Under the pieces are notes generated by a model, which was not told the DNA's origin, made no database searches, and worked only from the letters and a program-made list of their open reading frames with translations. A stretch of DNA of 5,917 nucleotides from an uncultured Porphyromonadaceae bacterium. Its GTDB lineage: Bacteria > Bacteroidota > Bacteroidia > Bacteroidales > Muribaculaceae. The stretch covers positions 1 to 5,917 of the forward strand of contig CAMWUZ010000112.1 in the NCBI GenBank assembly GCA_947177595.1, written 5' to 3'. This document shows positions 1 through 5,917 of this stretch, piece after piece; the first letter of the stretch is position 1, and every line of letters begins with the position of its first letter. The position numbers were made by a program, and so were the translations under genes.

Positions 1-363
1 CTCGGTTACAGACTATCTGACGGAAATTTTGCCTTTCTTCACCGGCGTGACGAGCAGGTGATGATTCTCGGCAAGCGTGTAGAGCCGGACGAAGTGGAAA
101 ATGTGCTTAACGAGCATCCCATGGTGGAACGTGGCATAGTCAGGGCTTTCCTCGATGAGGGAGGACTGCATTTTCTCGTTGCCTATATAGTACCGGAGAA
201 AGGAATGTCGCTGCATGACGTGAAAGACTATCTGAAATCACGCCTTACCGACTTTATGGTGCCTGAGTTTTTCATAGAAATGAAGAAACTGCCGCTCACC
301 CATAGAGGAAAGATTGATATGGAGGCGTTGCCTAAGGTGCTAAAGGAAGGAAGCTACAAATGA
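1..363 (+). CDS. AMP-forming adenylating enzyme (NRPS adenylation / acyl-CoA synthetase superfamily), C-terminal part; 5' end outside window
   Basis: The frame is open from base 1 to the TGA at 361-363, so this is the last ~120 residues of a larger protein. It matches the mobile C-terminal subdomain of ANL-superfamily enzymes, which activate a carboxylic or amino acid with ATP to an acyl-adenylate. Visible in order: GYRLSDG (A7-like), RRDEQVMILGKRVEPDEVE (A8 hinge-like), the A9-like region LTDFMVPEFF, and RGKID (A10, carrying the lysine that contacts the adenylate). The protein stops about 14 residues after A10, so no carrier (PCP/ACP) domain follows; one could only lie upstream. The substrate pocket lies in the missing N-terminal part, so the substrate is unknown. 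The form RRDEQV...RVEPDEVE looks more like an NRPS-type adenylation domain than a fatty-acyl-CoA ligase, but this is inference. Its stop overlaps the next start as ATGA. Confidence 0.88.
   Translation, partial: LGYRLSDGNFAFLHRRDEQVMILGKRVEPDEVENVLNEHPMVERGIVRAFLDEGGLHFLVAYIVPEKGMSLHDVKDYLKSRLTDFMVPEFFIEMKKLPLTHRGKIDMEALPKVLKEGSYK
343..350 (+). promoter_or_regulatory. possible Shine-Dalgarno-like site for the GNAT gene
   Basis: The purine run AAGGAAGG sits 9 nt upstream of the ATG at 360, inside the end of the adenylating-enzyme gene. It is the only start in this window with a clear SD-like sequence; the other visible starts are preceded by A/T-rich or mixed sequence, as is usual in Bacteroidetes. 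It supports the chosen start, but could be chance codon content (Lys-Glu-Gly). Confidence 0.35.
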
Positions 364-806
364 TTGAGTTAATACAAATAAAGGCGTTGCCCACTCTGAT
401 GATGTGGAGGCAGGAGGTGCTCCGGAATGTGTTTGGCGTGGAGCCTTCGGCGCGTCTTTTGGTTGAGAACAGACGCTATTACCGCGAGCATATTGCCGAT
501 GACACTCATTTCGCTATCTCGGTGAAATGGAATGGAGAAGATGCCGGCTGTGGCGCGATTTGTCTGACGGATGAACTTCCTTCACCCGACAATCCCTCCG
601 GTAAGTGTGGTTATCTGATGAATATCTATGTCAGGCAGCCGTACCGTCAGCATGGTATAGCACATACCATAGTCAAAAGTCTTGTAGATGAAGCAAAAAG
701 GCGAGGATGCGGAAAAATCTATCTTGAAACAACTGAGGACGGTCGCCCGGTATATGAATCCGCCGGGTTCGGTAATCTTCCTGATATGATGAAATTTTAT
801 GATTAA
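360..806 (+). CDS. GNAT family N-acetyltransferase
   Basis: A cytosolic 148-residue protein of normal length for a single-domain GNAT, which moves an acetyl or acyl group from CoA to an amine. The CoA-binding motif A is clear at residues ~88-104: a beta strand (LMNIYV) followed by RQPYRQHGIA, with R96-x-x-G99-x-A101 forming the pyrophosphate loop. The C-terminal motif B is also visible: IYLETT (120-125), then VYESAGF (131-137), where Y132 is at the usual general-acid position. The start ATG overlaps the TGA of the adenylating enzyme, and the stop TAA lies 8 bp inside the esterase frame, so the three genes are probably co-translated. The acceptor cannot be told from sequence. The context suggests acylation of the product of, or self-protection from, the neighbouring adenylating enzyme, but this is inference. 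Confidence 0.9.
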   Translation: MIELIQIKALPTLMMWRQEVLRNVFGVEPSARLLVENRRYYREHIADDTHFAISVKWNGEDAGCGAICLTDELPSPDNPSGKCGYLMNIYVRQPYRQHGIAHTIVKSLVDEAKRRGCGKIYLETTEDGRPVYESAGFGNLPDMMKFYD

Positions 807-1350
807 GACAATAGAAATAGGGACACTGAAATGTGTATGTATCCCTAACCGGGCGAGTAAACGTGTGGTATATATGATTTACCCTGCTGTAAGTGTATTT
901 TCAGAGGATTGGCTGACGCAGCAAGCCGAAAAGAACTCTTGCTCACTTGTGGCTATATATGTTGCCCCTGACGAGTGGGACAATCTACTTACTCCATGGC
1001 AAGCTCCCGGAGTTCCAAAGGGTTCCGCTCCATTCAAAGGACAGGCCTCTGAATTTTATGATATGCTGATAAGCAAGGTTATTCCTGAAGCGGAAAACAC
1101 TCTGGCAACAGGAGAGATAGACCGCCGGGACTTGGCAGGGGTTTCGCTTGCCGGCCTCTTCACGCTCTGGCAGTGGATGCAATTCAATACTTTTCATTCG
1201 ATTGCCTGTATCTCCGGCTCATTCTGGTACTCCGGCTTTATGGAATGGTTTGAAAGTCAACAGATACATTCAAAGGAAGGTTTGGCTTATTTCCTTCTCG
1301 GCATCGAGGAGCCGAAAGCCAATATAAAGGCATTCCGTCCGGTCGGATAA
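799..1350 (+). CDS. alpha/beta-hydrolase-fold esterase, truncated by a frameshift
   Basis: The 183-residue frame covers most of an alpha/beta-hydrolase of the esterase-D / enterochelin-esterase-like type. The nucleophile elbow GVSLAG (114-119) puts the catalytic serine at S116. A W-x-x-x-L-T-P-W-x-A-P segment (60-70) is followed by a region ending in KVIPEAE (93-99), an arrangement I recall from family members. No signal peptide is seen, so it is probably cytosolic. After LLGIEEPKA and FRPVG the frame ends at TAA 1348-1350. The expected continuation, including a G-N-H-F motif suited to the catalytic histidine, is intact in another frame (1350-1481). Restoring one base near 1347-1349 would give about 227 residues, so as written the product lacks its histidine and is probably inactive. 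The start overlaps the GNAT gene by 8 bp. True lesion and sequencing or assembly error cannot be separated here. Confidence 0.82.
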   Translation: MIKTIEIGTLKCVCIPNRASKRVVYMIYPAVSVFSEDWLTQQAEKNSCSLVAIYVAPDEWDNLLTPWQAPGVPKGSAPFKGQASEFYDMLISKVIPEAENTLATGEIDRRDLAGVSLAGLFTLWQWMQFNTFHSIACISGSFWYSGFMEWFESQQIHSKEGLAYFLLGIEEPKANIKAFRPVG

Positions 1351-1481
1351 ATACTGAAGCGATTGTAGCGGCATTGAAGAAAGCCGGGATAGCGACTGAT
1401 TTCGAACAAGTGCCCGGCAACCACTTCTCCAATCCGCTTGAACGCGCGGAGAAAGCCCTGGATGCAATCAGCCGAATATAA
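1350..1481 (+). pseudogene. out-of-frame C-terminal remainder of the esterase
   Basis: Reading from AAT at 1350 gives 43 residues beginning NTEAIVAALKKAG and continuing through VPGNHFSNP to a TAA at 1479-1481. This is a natural esterase C-terminus: an amphipathic helix, a strand, the GNHF histidine motif and a closing helix (ERAEKALDAI). It has no start codon of its own and continues directly where the upstream frame stops. Re-reading base 1347 (or inserting one A there) joins the two as ...RPVG-I-NTEA..., so a one-base deletion is the simplest explanation. It is listed separately because it is not translated in the frame of 799-1350. Confidence 0.8.
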
Positions 1482-1516
1482 AAAAGGTGAGTTCCGGTAA
1501 AGAGCTCACCTTTTTT
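1480..1516. terminator. bidirectional intrinsic terminator between convergent gene blocks
   Basis: GGTGAG at 1486-1491 pairs with CTCACC at 1505-1510. A six-base A-run on the left (1480-1485) and a six-base T-run on the right (1511-1516) extend the stem or act as the U-tract on either strand. One G-U and one U-A pair can be added inside, leaving a loop of about 9 nt. It lies directly after the restored esterase stop and 16 nt past the permease stop on the other strand, so it can end both transcripts. Confidence 0.88.
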
Positions 1517-1532
1517 ATTGTGCGTGATGTAT

Positions 1533-2843
1533 TTATTTATAGCGCGCCCAACGGATGAGATCCTTGAATGAGGGCTTTTTGCCATACATGAATATGCCGA
1601 CGCGGTATATCTTTGCCGCAACCCATATAGCGGCGAGGAATGAAGCATAGAGAATGATGAGAGATACTGCGATTTCCCAGCCGGGTATGCCGGAAGGAAT
1701 GCGAGCCATCATCACCATAGGCGAGGTGAAGGGAATGAAGCTCATCCACATGGATAGTGATGAGGTTGGATCTCCTGCGGCTGTCATGCCGAATATTATA
1801 CCTATAATAATAGGGAAGATGATAAAGCTCTGCAACTGACCTGCATCCTGAATATTATCGACAGCCGAGCCGATAGCAGCATAGATTGCGGAGTATAGAA
1901 GGAATCCGCCGACAAGGAACAGAATCAGAAGAACAAAAAGCTGGATGATATAGCCGCCATTGCCGAGCACCGACATTGCCTGAAGCAGCTCGATATCGGT
2001 AGAGGCACCTGCGGCGTCAAGTGTTCCGGCATTCAGGGCATTCACCTCGGCAGACATTTCAGCTGGGGTGATAGCGGGGAGTATGAAAGCACTCATCGCA
2101 GCAATAAGGATTCCCCATATAACAATCTGAGTGACTGCGACGGAGCATATTCCGAGTATTTTGCCGAGCATAATCTGAGTTGGCTTTACTGATGATACCA
2201 CAATCTCAAGCACTCTGTTGTTTTTCTCTTCGATAATGCTCGTCATGACCATCTGACCATAGAGCAGCAGACACATATATAATAAGAAGGTGAGGCTCAC
2301 ACCAAGAAAGTAGCTTAACTCGGTAGAACTTTGCGCTTCGTCTTCGCTCTTATCGGTGCGTATGCTCTGGAGCTTCACATCACTGTGAATCTTATCCATT
2401 ATCTCGTTAAGATTCTCGATGTTATAGCTTTTCAACCGGATTGACTCAATGATGTCGTTTACATCGGAGGTTATGCCATTTTCAAGAGTCATGGAAGAGG
2501 CTCCGTTGGTATAAAGGCGTATGGTCTTGTTGCTTTCGACCACTCCTTGCGGGATGTAAAGCACACCGTTTACCTCCTTATTATTAAGAGCCGAATCAAG
2601 AGATACCGTTACCGGAGTGAATCGGGTCTCTTCGGTGTTCTTCAGATTCTGTGCAATGACTCCGCTCTCGTCCACAACAAGAAAATCGCGGGTTTCACCG
2701 GATGAAACCATCATGATCAGTGCCGGTGCCGCCATCAGTGCAAGCATGAAAATCGGCATGAGTATAGTGGTGATTATGAAACTTTTTTTGTGGACACGCT
2801 CTTTAAACTCACGTCCTATAATTATTCCAATCTTATTAGCCAT
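1533..2843 (-). CDS. ABC-2 type transporter permease (NatB-like)
   Basis: This 436-residue inner-membrane protein is the permease partner of the ATPase encoded just upstream. Layout: a cytosolic N-terminus (REFKERVHKKSF) and TM1 at ~22-48; a large extracytoplasmic domain at ~49-176; TM2 at ~177-200; the conserved cytosolic segment EEKNNRVLEIVVSSVKP (205-221), which is the hallmark of the NatB/ABC-2 group; then about four more membrane segments (~230-256, 297-325, 337-357, 388-412) and a short basic tail (GKKPSFKDLIRWARYK). Family members export ions, peptides or drugs; NatAB of Bacillus is a sodium extruder, but the substrate here cannot be assigned. The ATG lies 8 nt after the ATPase stop without a Shine-Dalgarno sequence. 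It is the last gene of the leftward operon and is followed by the shared terminator. Confidence 0.92.
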   Translation of the reverse strand: MANKIGIIIGREFKERVHKKSFIITTILMPIFMLALMAAPALIMMVSSGETRDFLVVDESGVIAQNLKNTEETRFTPVTVSLDSALNNKEVNGVLYIPQGVVESNKTIRLYTNGASSMTLENGITSDVNDIIESIRLKSYNIENLNEIMDKIHSDVKLQSIRTDKSEDEAQSSTELSYFLGVSLTFLLYMCLLLYGQMVMTSIIEEKNNRVLEIVVSSVKPTQIMLGKILGICSVAVTQIVIWGILIAAMSAFILPAITPAEMSAEVNALNAGTLDAAGASTDIELLQAMSVLGNGGYIIQLFVLLILFLVGGFLLYSAIYAAIGSAVDNIQDAGQLQSFIIFPIIIGIIFGMTAAGDPTSSLSMWMSFIPFTSPMVMMARIPSGIPGWEIAVSLIILYASFLAAIWVAAKIYRVGIFMYGKKPSFKDLIRWARYK

Positions 2844-2851
2844 AGCCGGTA

Positions 2852-3784
2852 TTATTTAATTTCTGTGTCTGCTGTTCCTACTGTGCTGATAAAAATATCG
2901 TTCATCGAAGCCATAACTTCATTTATCGCTGAAATCTCAACGGTGTTGTTGGCAACTTCGATTATATCGCGGAGCGATGTGCCGGGATTGATGAGCAATC
3001 TGAGCGATTCGCGCTCTCTGGATGCCTGAGTAACTTCAAAATTACCGGCAAGCGGCAGCAGGGCGTTCATCAGCTCATTTGAATTTCCGTTGAAAACAAT
3101 GTCATATCTGCCGTCGGAATAATCCCGTCTTATTTTGTTGACATTGCCGGTGAGAATATTCTGACCACGGTTTATGAGTGTTATGTTTTCGCAAAGTTCT
3201 TCAACCGATGCCATATTGTGGGTGGAGAAGATAACAGTCGAACCTTCATTCTTGAGACGGATAATCTCTTCCTTGAGCAGATTTGCATTGATAGGGTCAA
3301 AACCGGAGAACGGCTCATCAAAAATCAGGAGCTTGGGTCGGTGAAGAACCGTAACGATAAACTGCACTTTCTGCGCCATACCTTTAGAGAGCTCCTCGAC
3401 CTTGCGGTTCCACCACGACAGAATATCAAACCTCTCAAACCACTCCCTGAGGCTACGGGTAGCTTCAGCCTTTGAGAGACCTTTGAGGCGCGCAAAAAAC
3501 ACAGCTTGCTCTCCGACCTTCATTTTCTTATACAATCCTCTTTCTTCGGGGAGATAGCCGATATTCGTCACATCGGCTGCGGTGAGGGGATGACCGTTGA
3601 ATACCACCTCTCCGCTATCGGGAGCGGTGATATGGTTGATTATTCTGATAAGGGTGGTTTTGCCCGCGCCGTTGGGACCGAGCAGACCGTAAATGGTGCC
3701 TTCAGGCACTGAAAGACTTACATTGTCAAGCGCTTTGTGTCCCGTATAGTTTTTAGACACATTGCTGACTTCAAGCAGATTCAT
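2852..3784 (-). CDS. ABC transporter ATP-binding protein (NatA-like)
   Basis: This 310-residue cytosolic ATPase should energise the adjacent ABC-2 permease. Walker A is GPNGAGKT (36-43), the signature is LSKGM (132-136), Walker B is LLIFDEP (152-158, catalytic E157), the D-loop is SGFD (160-163) and the switch histidine is H189 in STHN. The Q-loop region reads GYLPEERGLY (76-85), without the usual glutamine; I recall this form in NatA-type exporter ATPases, so it is likely a subfamily trait and not damage. The ~90 residues after the nucleotide-binding fold resemble the C-terminal extension (DUF4162-like) common in these ATPases. The start ATG overlaps the symporter stop as ATGA, and the stop is 8 nt before the permease start, so ATPase and permease are probably made together as a 2+2 complex. 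Confidence 0.94.
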   Translation of the reverse strand: MNLLEVSNVSKNYTGHKALDNVSLSVPEGTIYGLLGPNGAGKTTLIRIINHITAPDSGEVVFNGHPLTAADVTNIGYLPEERGLYKKMKVGEQAVFFARLKGLSKAEATRSLREWFERFDILSWWNRKVEELSKGMAQKVQFIVTVLHRPKLLIFDEPFSGFDPINANLLKEEIIRLKNEGSTVIFSTHNMASVEELCENITLINRGQNILTGNVNKIRRDYSDGRYDIVFNGNSNELMNALLPLAGNFEVTQASRERESLRLLINPGTSLRDIIEVANNTVEISAINEVMASMNDIFISTVGTADTEIK

Positions 3785-4977
3785 TCTGTAATTATATTGT
3801 TTGTGTTATTATTTTTTTTGCCGAAAAAGCGGTCGATAATCACAGCGAGAGAGCCGTCACCTGTAACATTGCAGGCGGTTCCGAAGCTGTCCATCGCGAT
3901 ATAGAGCGCAATCATCAGTGCATTCTGAGTTTCCGAGAATCCCAAAATGCCGCTCAAAAGTCCCAGAGAAGCCATAATCGCACCGCCGGGAATACCGGGT
4001 GCGGCAACAATGGTGACCCCAAGCATGGTTATGAAATGCGTGAACATCCCAATATCATAGGGAATGCCTTGCAAAATCATTATAGCTAGGGCACAGGCGA
4101 CAATCTTGAGAGTGCTCCCGCTCATGTGGATAGTGGCGCAAAGCGGAATGACAAATCCCGCAACCTCTTCGCTCACCCCAATTTTGATAGTCTGCCTTAG
4201 TGTTACCGGTATGGTGGCTGCGGACGACTGGGTGCCGAGCGCGGTAAAGTATGCGGGCATCATGTTCCAGAGCATTTTAAAAGGATTCCTGCGGTTGAAG
4301 AGCGAGGCCACGCAGAACTGAAACACAAGAATGAAGATGTGAATGCAGAAAATCACCACAATTACCTTGAAAAACGCTTTCAGCATTATTCCTACCTGTC
4401 CGCTCACGGTCATGTTGAGGAAAATACCGAGAATATAGAATGGGAGGAGCGGAATCACAGCCTTGCGGATAGTCATTGAAACTATGTCGCGGAATTCGTC
4501 AGCCGCTTTCTTCAATGTATCGCCTTGAACGAATGCGATGCCGAGACCGACCATAAACGAAAGCACCAGTGCGGTCATAACCGACATTACCGGAGGCATA
4601 GGCATTGTAAACCACGGCTCGGCGGCAGCCTGAGCATCTTCAACCGCGATAAGTCCCGGTGCTGTGGAAATCAGATGCGGAAAAACCGTATCGCATGTGA
4701 AAAATGAGAAGAATCCCGCAAAAAGGGTTGCTCCATATGCGAGCAGGGCAGTGGCAAGCAGCATCTTGCCTGCCGACTTGCCAATGTCGCCGATTGCCGG
4801 AGTGACAAAACCGATAATAATCAGTGGAATGAGGAATCCGAGAAATGAGCCGAAAATCTCATTGAAAGTGGCGCACAGACGAGCCAGCCATTCCGGTGCT
4901 ATATATCCGAGCGCTATGCCCGCGGCAATCGCAATGGCTATCTGCGGCAGCAGCCCGAACTTGAATCCTTTTCTCAT
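3781..4977 (-). CDS. dicarboxylate/amino acid:cation symporter (DAACS/GltP family)
   Basis: This 398-residue integral inner-membrane carrier has the glutamate-transporter fold: N-terminal scaffold helices, then the transport core. The HP1 loop reads GTQSSAATIPVTLR (248-261), matching the serine-rich motif. TM7 has HMSGST (284-289) where the family has NMDGT. The HP2 tip is PGIPGG (327-332), and TM8 has D363-x-x-G-T-x-x-N370-V-T-G-D374. Aligned with GltPh by these motifs, D394, T398, N401 and D405 are kept, but R397 (which holds the side-chain carboxylate of Asp/Glu) is Gly366, and N310/D312 of the cation sites are His284/Ser286. An acidic substrate is therefore unlikely; a neutral amino acid or other small solute is a fair guess, with changed cation coupling. 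The start overlaps the upstream surface-protein stop as ATGA, and its own stop overlaps the ATPase start. Confidence 0.93.
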   Translation of the reverse strand: MRKGFKFGLLPQIAIAIAAGIALGYIAPEWLARLCATFNEIFGSFLGFLIPLIIIGFVTPAIGDIGKSAGKMLLATALLAYGATLFAGFFSFFTCDTVFPHLISTAPGLIAVEDAQAAAEPWFTMPMPPVMSVMTALVLSFMVGLGIAFVQGDTLKKAADEFRDIVSMTIRKAVIPLLPFYILGIFLNMTVSGQVGIMLKAFFKVIVVIFCIHIFILVFQFCVASLFNRRNPFKMLWNMMPAYFTALGTQSSAATIPVTLRQTIKIGVSEEVAGFVIPLCATIHMSGSTLKIVACALAIMILQGIPYDIGMFTHFITMLGVTIVAAPGIPGGAIMASLGLLSGILGFSETQNALMIALYIAMDSFGTACNVTGDGSLAVIIDRFFGKKNNNTNNIITE

Positions 4978-5917
4978 TTCACAAGAATTTTTTCAGATTT
5001 GTTTCCTGAGCGACGGATGTATATGCCGGGAGCGAGATTCTCACCATTCACTCTCACACCCTTCAGGTTATAATATTCCACCTTTCCGTCGGTATCTTCG
5101 GGAGAATACACCGGAGTGATTGCGGTGACATCCATATCGCCCTTGAATGTGCCTGAGATTCTTATTCCCTCCTCGATCCACTCTATGTCCATAAGCAGAT
5201 TAAACTTGTTTGCGAGGTCGGAATATCCGTGCAAATTGATGTCGAGTGTCATTCCCGGCTGAACCTCGACAGCGGTCGCCGCACCATCGTAAGCCTTGAA
5301 GCCGTTTGACAGAGATGAGATGCTGATACTCGGCACTGTCACAGAGTTGCCTATCGCAGCCGCTCTCGATCCGGCGAGGTCTATGCCCTCGATCATGCAG
5401 TCGGCGCGGTTTGCGTATGATGGCGTGAGGTAGATTCTCACATCATGCTCCTTGACCGAGTTTTCGGTTTCGGTTGTGAGGGTTCCAGTAAATACGGCTC
5501 TCTCGGCAACCGCGGGCATCTCGTTCGCGTTGCTGAATTTTACGAGTATAGGCACTCTCTTCTCATTATCCATAAACCATGTTACGTCAACATTGATTCT
5601 CACTTCCGAGTCAGTCGTGATTGTGCCGTCAACCTTTACGTTTGCATTAATCTCTCCTCCGGCAAGCACCATTCCGTCAACCTTGCCGGTGTAGCGGTCG
5701 TAACCCTCAGCAGGAGTCATGGTGATGTCATCGACGCGTATATCGCCGAGTGCGGCTGGTTCTGATGCCGCATCAAGAGCAAGCGAGAAGTCGGGGAGCA
5801 GGAAGGTGTACATACCGTCATCGCCTGTCTGAGCGATCTTGATGACAGCCTGCTGACCTCCTTCGGTGATATCATAGCCGTCAAGCGCAACGGTGAGTAT
5901 GCCCGGGAATGTGAGCC
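4974..5917 (-). CDS. secreted/surface protein with two calycin-like domains and a T9SS-like C-terminal tail; 5' end outside window
   Basis: The frame is open from the right window edge to the TGA at 4974-4976, giving about 313 visible residues; the ATG at 5811-5813 is internal to a beta-rich domain and is not the likely start. Two similar beta-rich units are visible. The first (to about 5535) runs from FPGILTV through a central YTFLLPDFSL and GDIRVDDI to a strand-rich end. The second (about 5136-5495) starts with VFTGTLT and repeats the same plan (VRIYLT, MIEGIDL, VTVPSIS, MDIEW). This layout resembles the calycin-like barrel domains of Bacteroidales cell-surface lipoproteins. The last ~40 residues (YYNLKGVRV, GIYIRRSGNKSEKILVK) match the type-A sorting tail of T9SS cargo. 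No catalytic motif is seen; ligand binding is a guess. It is the first visible gene of the leftward operon and overlaps the symporter by ATGA. Confidence 0.85.
   Translation of the reverse strand, partial: LTFPGILTVALDGYDITEGGQQAVIKIAQTGDDGMYTFLLPDFSLALDAASEPAALGDIRVDDITMTPAEGYDRYTGKVDGMVLAGGEINANVKVDGTITTDSEVRINVDVTWFMDNEKRVPILVKFSNANEMPAVAERAVFTGTLTTETENSVKEHDVRIYLTPSYANRADCMIEGIDLAGSRAAAIGNSVTVPSISISSLSNGFKAYDGAATAVEVQPGMTLDINLHGYSDLANKFNLLMDIEWIEEGIRISGTFKGDMDVTAITPVYSPEDTDGKVEYYNLKGVRVNGENLAPGIYIRRSGNKSEKILVK
4977..5093 (-). other. C-terminal sorting domain (type IX secretion-like tail)
   Basis: This encodes the last ~39 residues of the calycin-like protein. The pattern DGKVEYYNLKGVRV, then APGIYIRR, then a basic end KSEKILVK is the usual three-strand tail found at the C-terminus of many secreted Bacteroidales proteins. 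In T9SS-positive species it directs passage across the outer membrane and surface attachment. Whether this organism has a working T9SS cannot be seen from the window. Confidence 0.75.

Noticed and set aside
58..363. Short independent gene starting at GTG 58
   Set aside because: The A7 and first half of the A8 motif lie upstream in the same open frame; this is only the tail of a larger enzyme.
1338..1356. Programmed -1 frameshift to make full-length esterase
   Set aside because: A -1 slip would join the frames, but there is no slippery heptamer (the site reads GTCGGATAAAT) and no clear downstream hairpin close by; a one-base deletion is simpler.
1238..1648. Minus-strand open frame across the esterase end and the terminator
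   Set aside because: It runs antisense to the esterase, passes through the terminator hairpin and overlaps the permease in another frame; its translation has no recognisable domain.
4664..5119. Plus-strand open frame of 151 codons
   Set aside because: Antisense shadow across the symporter/calycin junction; composition is low in hydrophobic core pattern and matches no family I recognise.
5445..5765. Plus-strand open frames inside the calycin-like gene
   Set aside because: Two overlapping antisense frames with no domain signal, explained by the coding bias of the real minus-strand gene.
4974..5813. Calycin-like protein starting at the ATG at 5811-5813
   Set aside because: The frame stays open to the window edge and the upstream 34 codons encode the first strands of the same domain (FPGILTV...), so this Met is internal.

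Overview
This window looks like a piece of a gut-type Bacteroidales genome, possibly Muribaculaceae; the family-level placement is inference. The pointers are a Bacteroidetes-style C-terminal sorting tail on a secreted protein, NatA/NatB-type ABC genes of the form common in that phylum, and starts that mostly lack a Shine-Dalgarno sequence. No rRNA, tRNA, CRISPR array, mobile element or integration site was seen. Gene density is very high: the only real intergenic gap is about 50 bp.

Left block (1-1481, + strand), three overlapping genes read rightward. The first is the C-terminal end of an AMP-forming adenylating enzyme (acyl-CoA synthetase / NRPS adenylation superfamily), cut by the window edge. 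It is followed by a GNAT N-acetyltransferase (ATGA overlap) and an alpha/beta-hydrolase esterase (8-bp overlap). The esterase carries a single-base frameshift that separates the nucleophile-serine part from the part holding the presumed catalytic histidine. The set resembles a small-molecule activation, acylation and release cassette, but the substrate cannot be read from this window.

Middle (1480-1516): a strong hairpin flanked by an A-run and a T-run lies between the convergent gene blocks and probably terminates both.

Right block (1533-5917, - strand), four genes read leftward as one operon whose promoter lies beyond the right edge. In order of transcription they are: a secreted or surface protein with two calycin-like beta-barrel domains and a C-terminal type-IX-like sorting tail (5' end outside the window); a dicarboxylate/amino acid:cation symporter with changed substrate and cation motifs; an ABC ATPase (NatA type); and its ABC-2 permease (NatB type). 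The first three junctions are ATGA, ATGA and an 8-nt gap, so translational coupling is likely. The operon therefore joins a cell-surface protein, an inner-membrane uptake carrier and an ABC exporter. A shared physiological role is plausible but not shown by sequence alone.

Most of this is recognisable family content. The points most worth a second look are the broken esterase, the atypical symporter binding site, and the tight coupling of a surface calycin-like protein to transporters.
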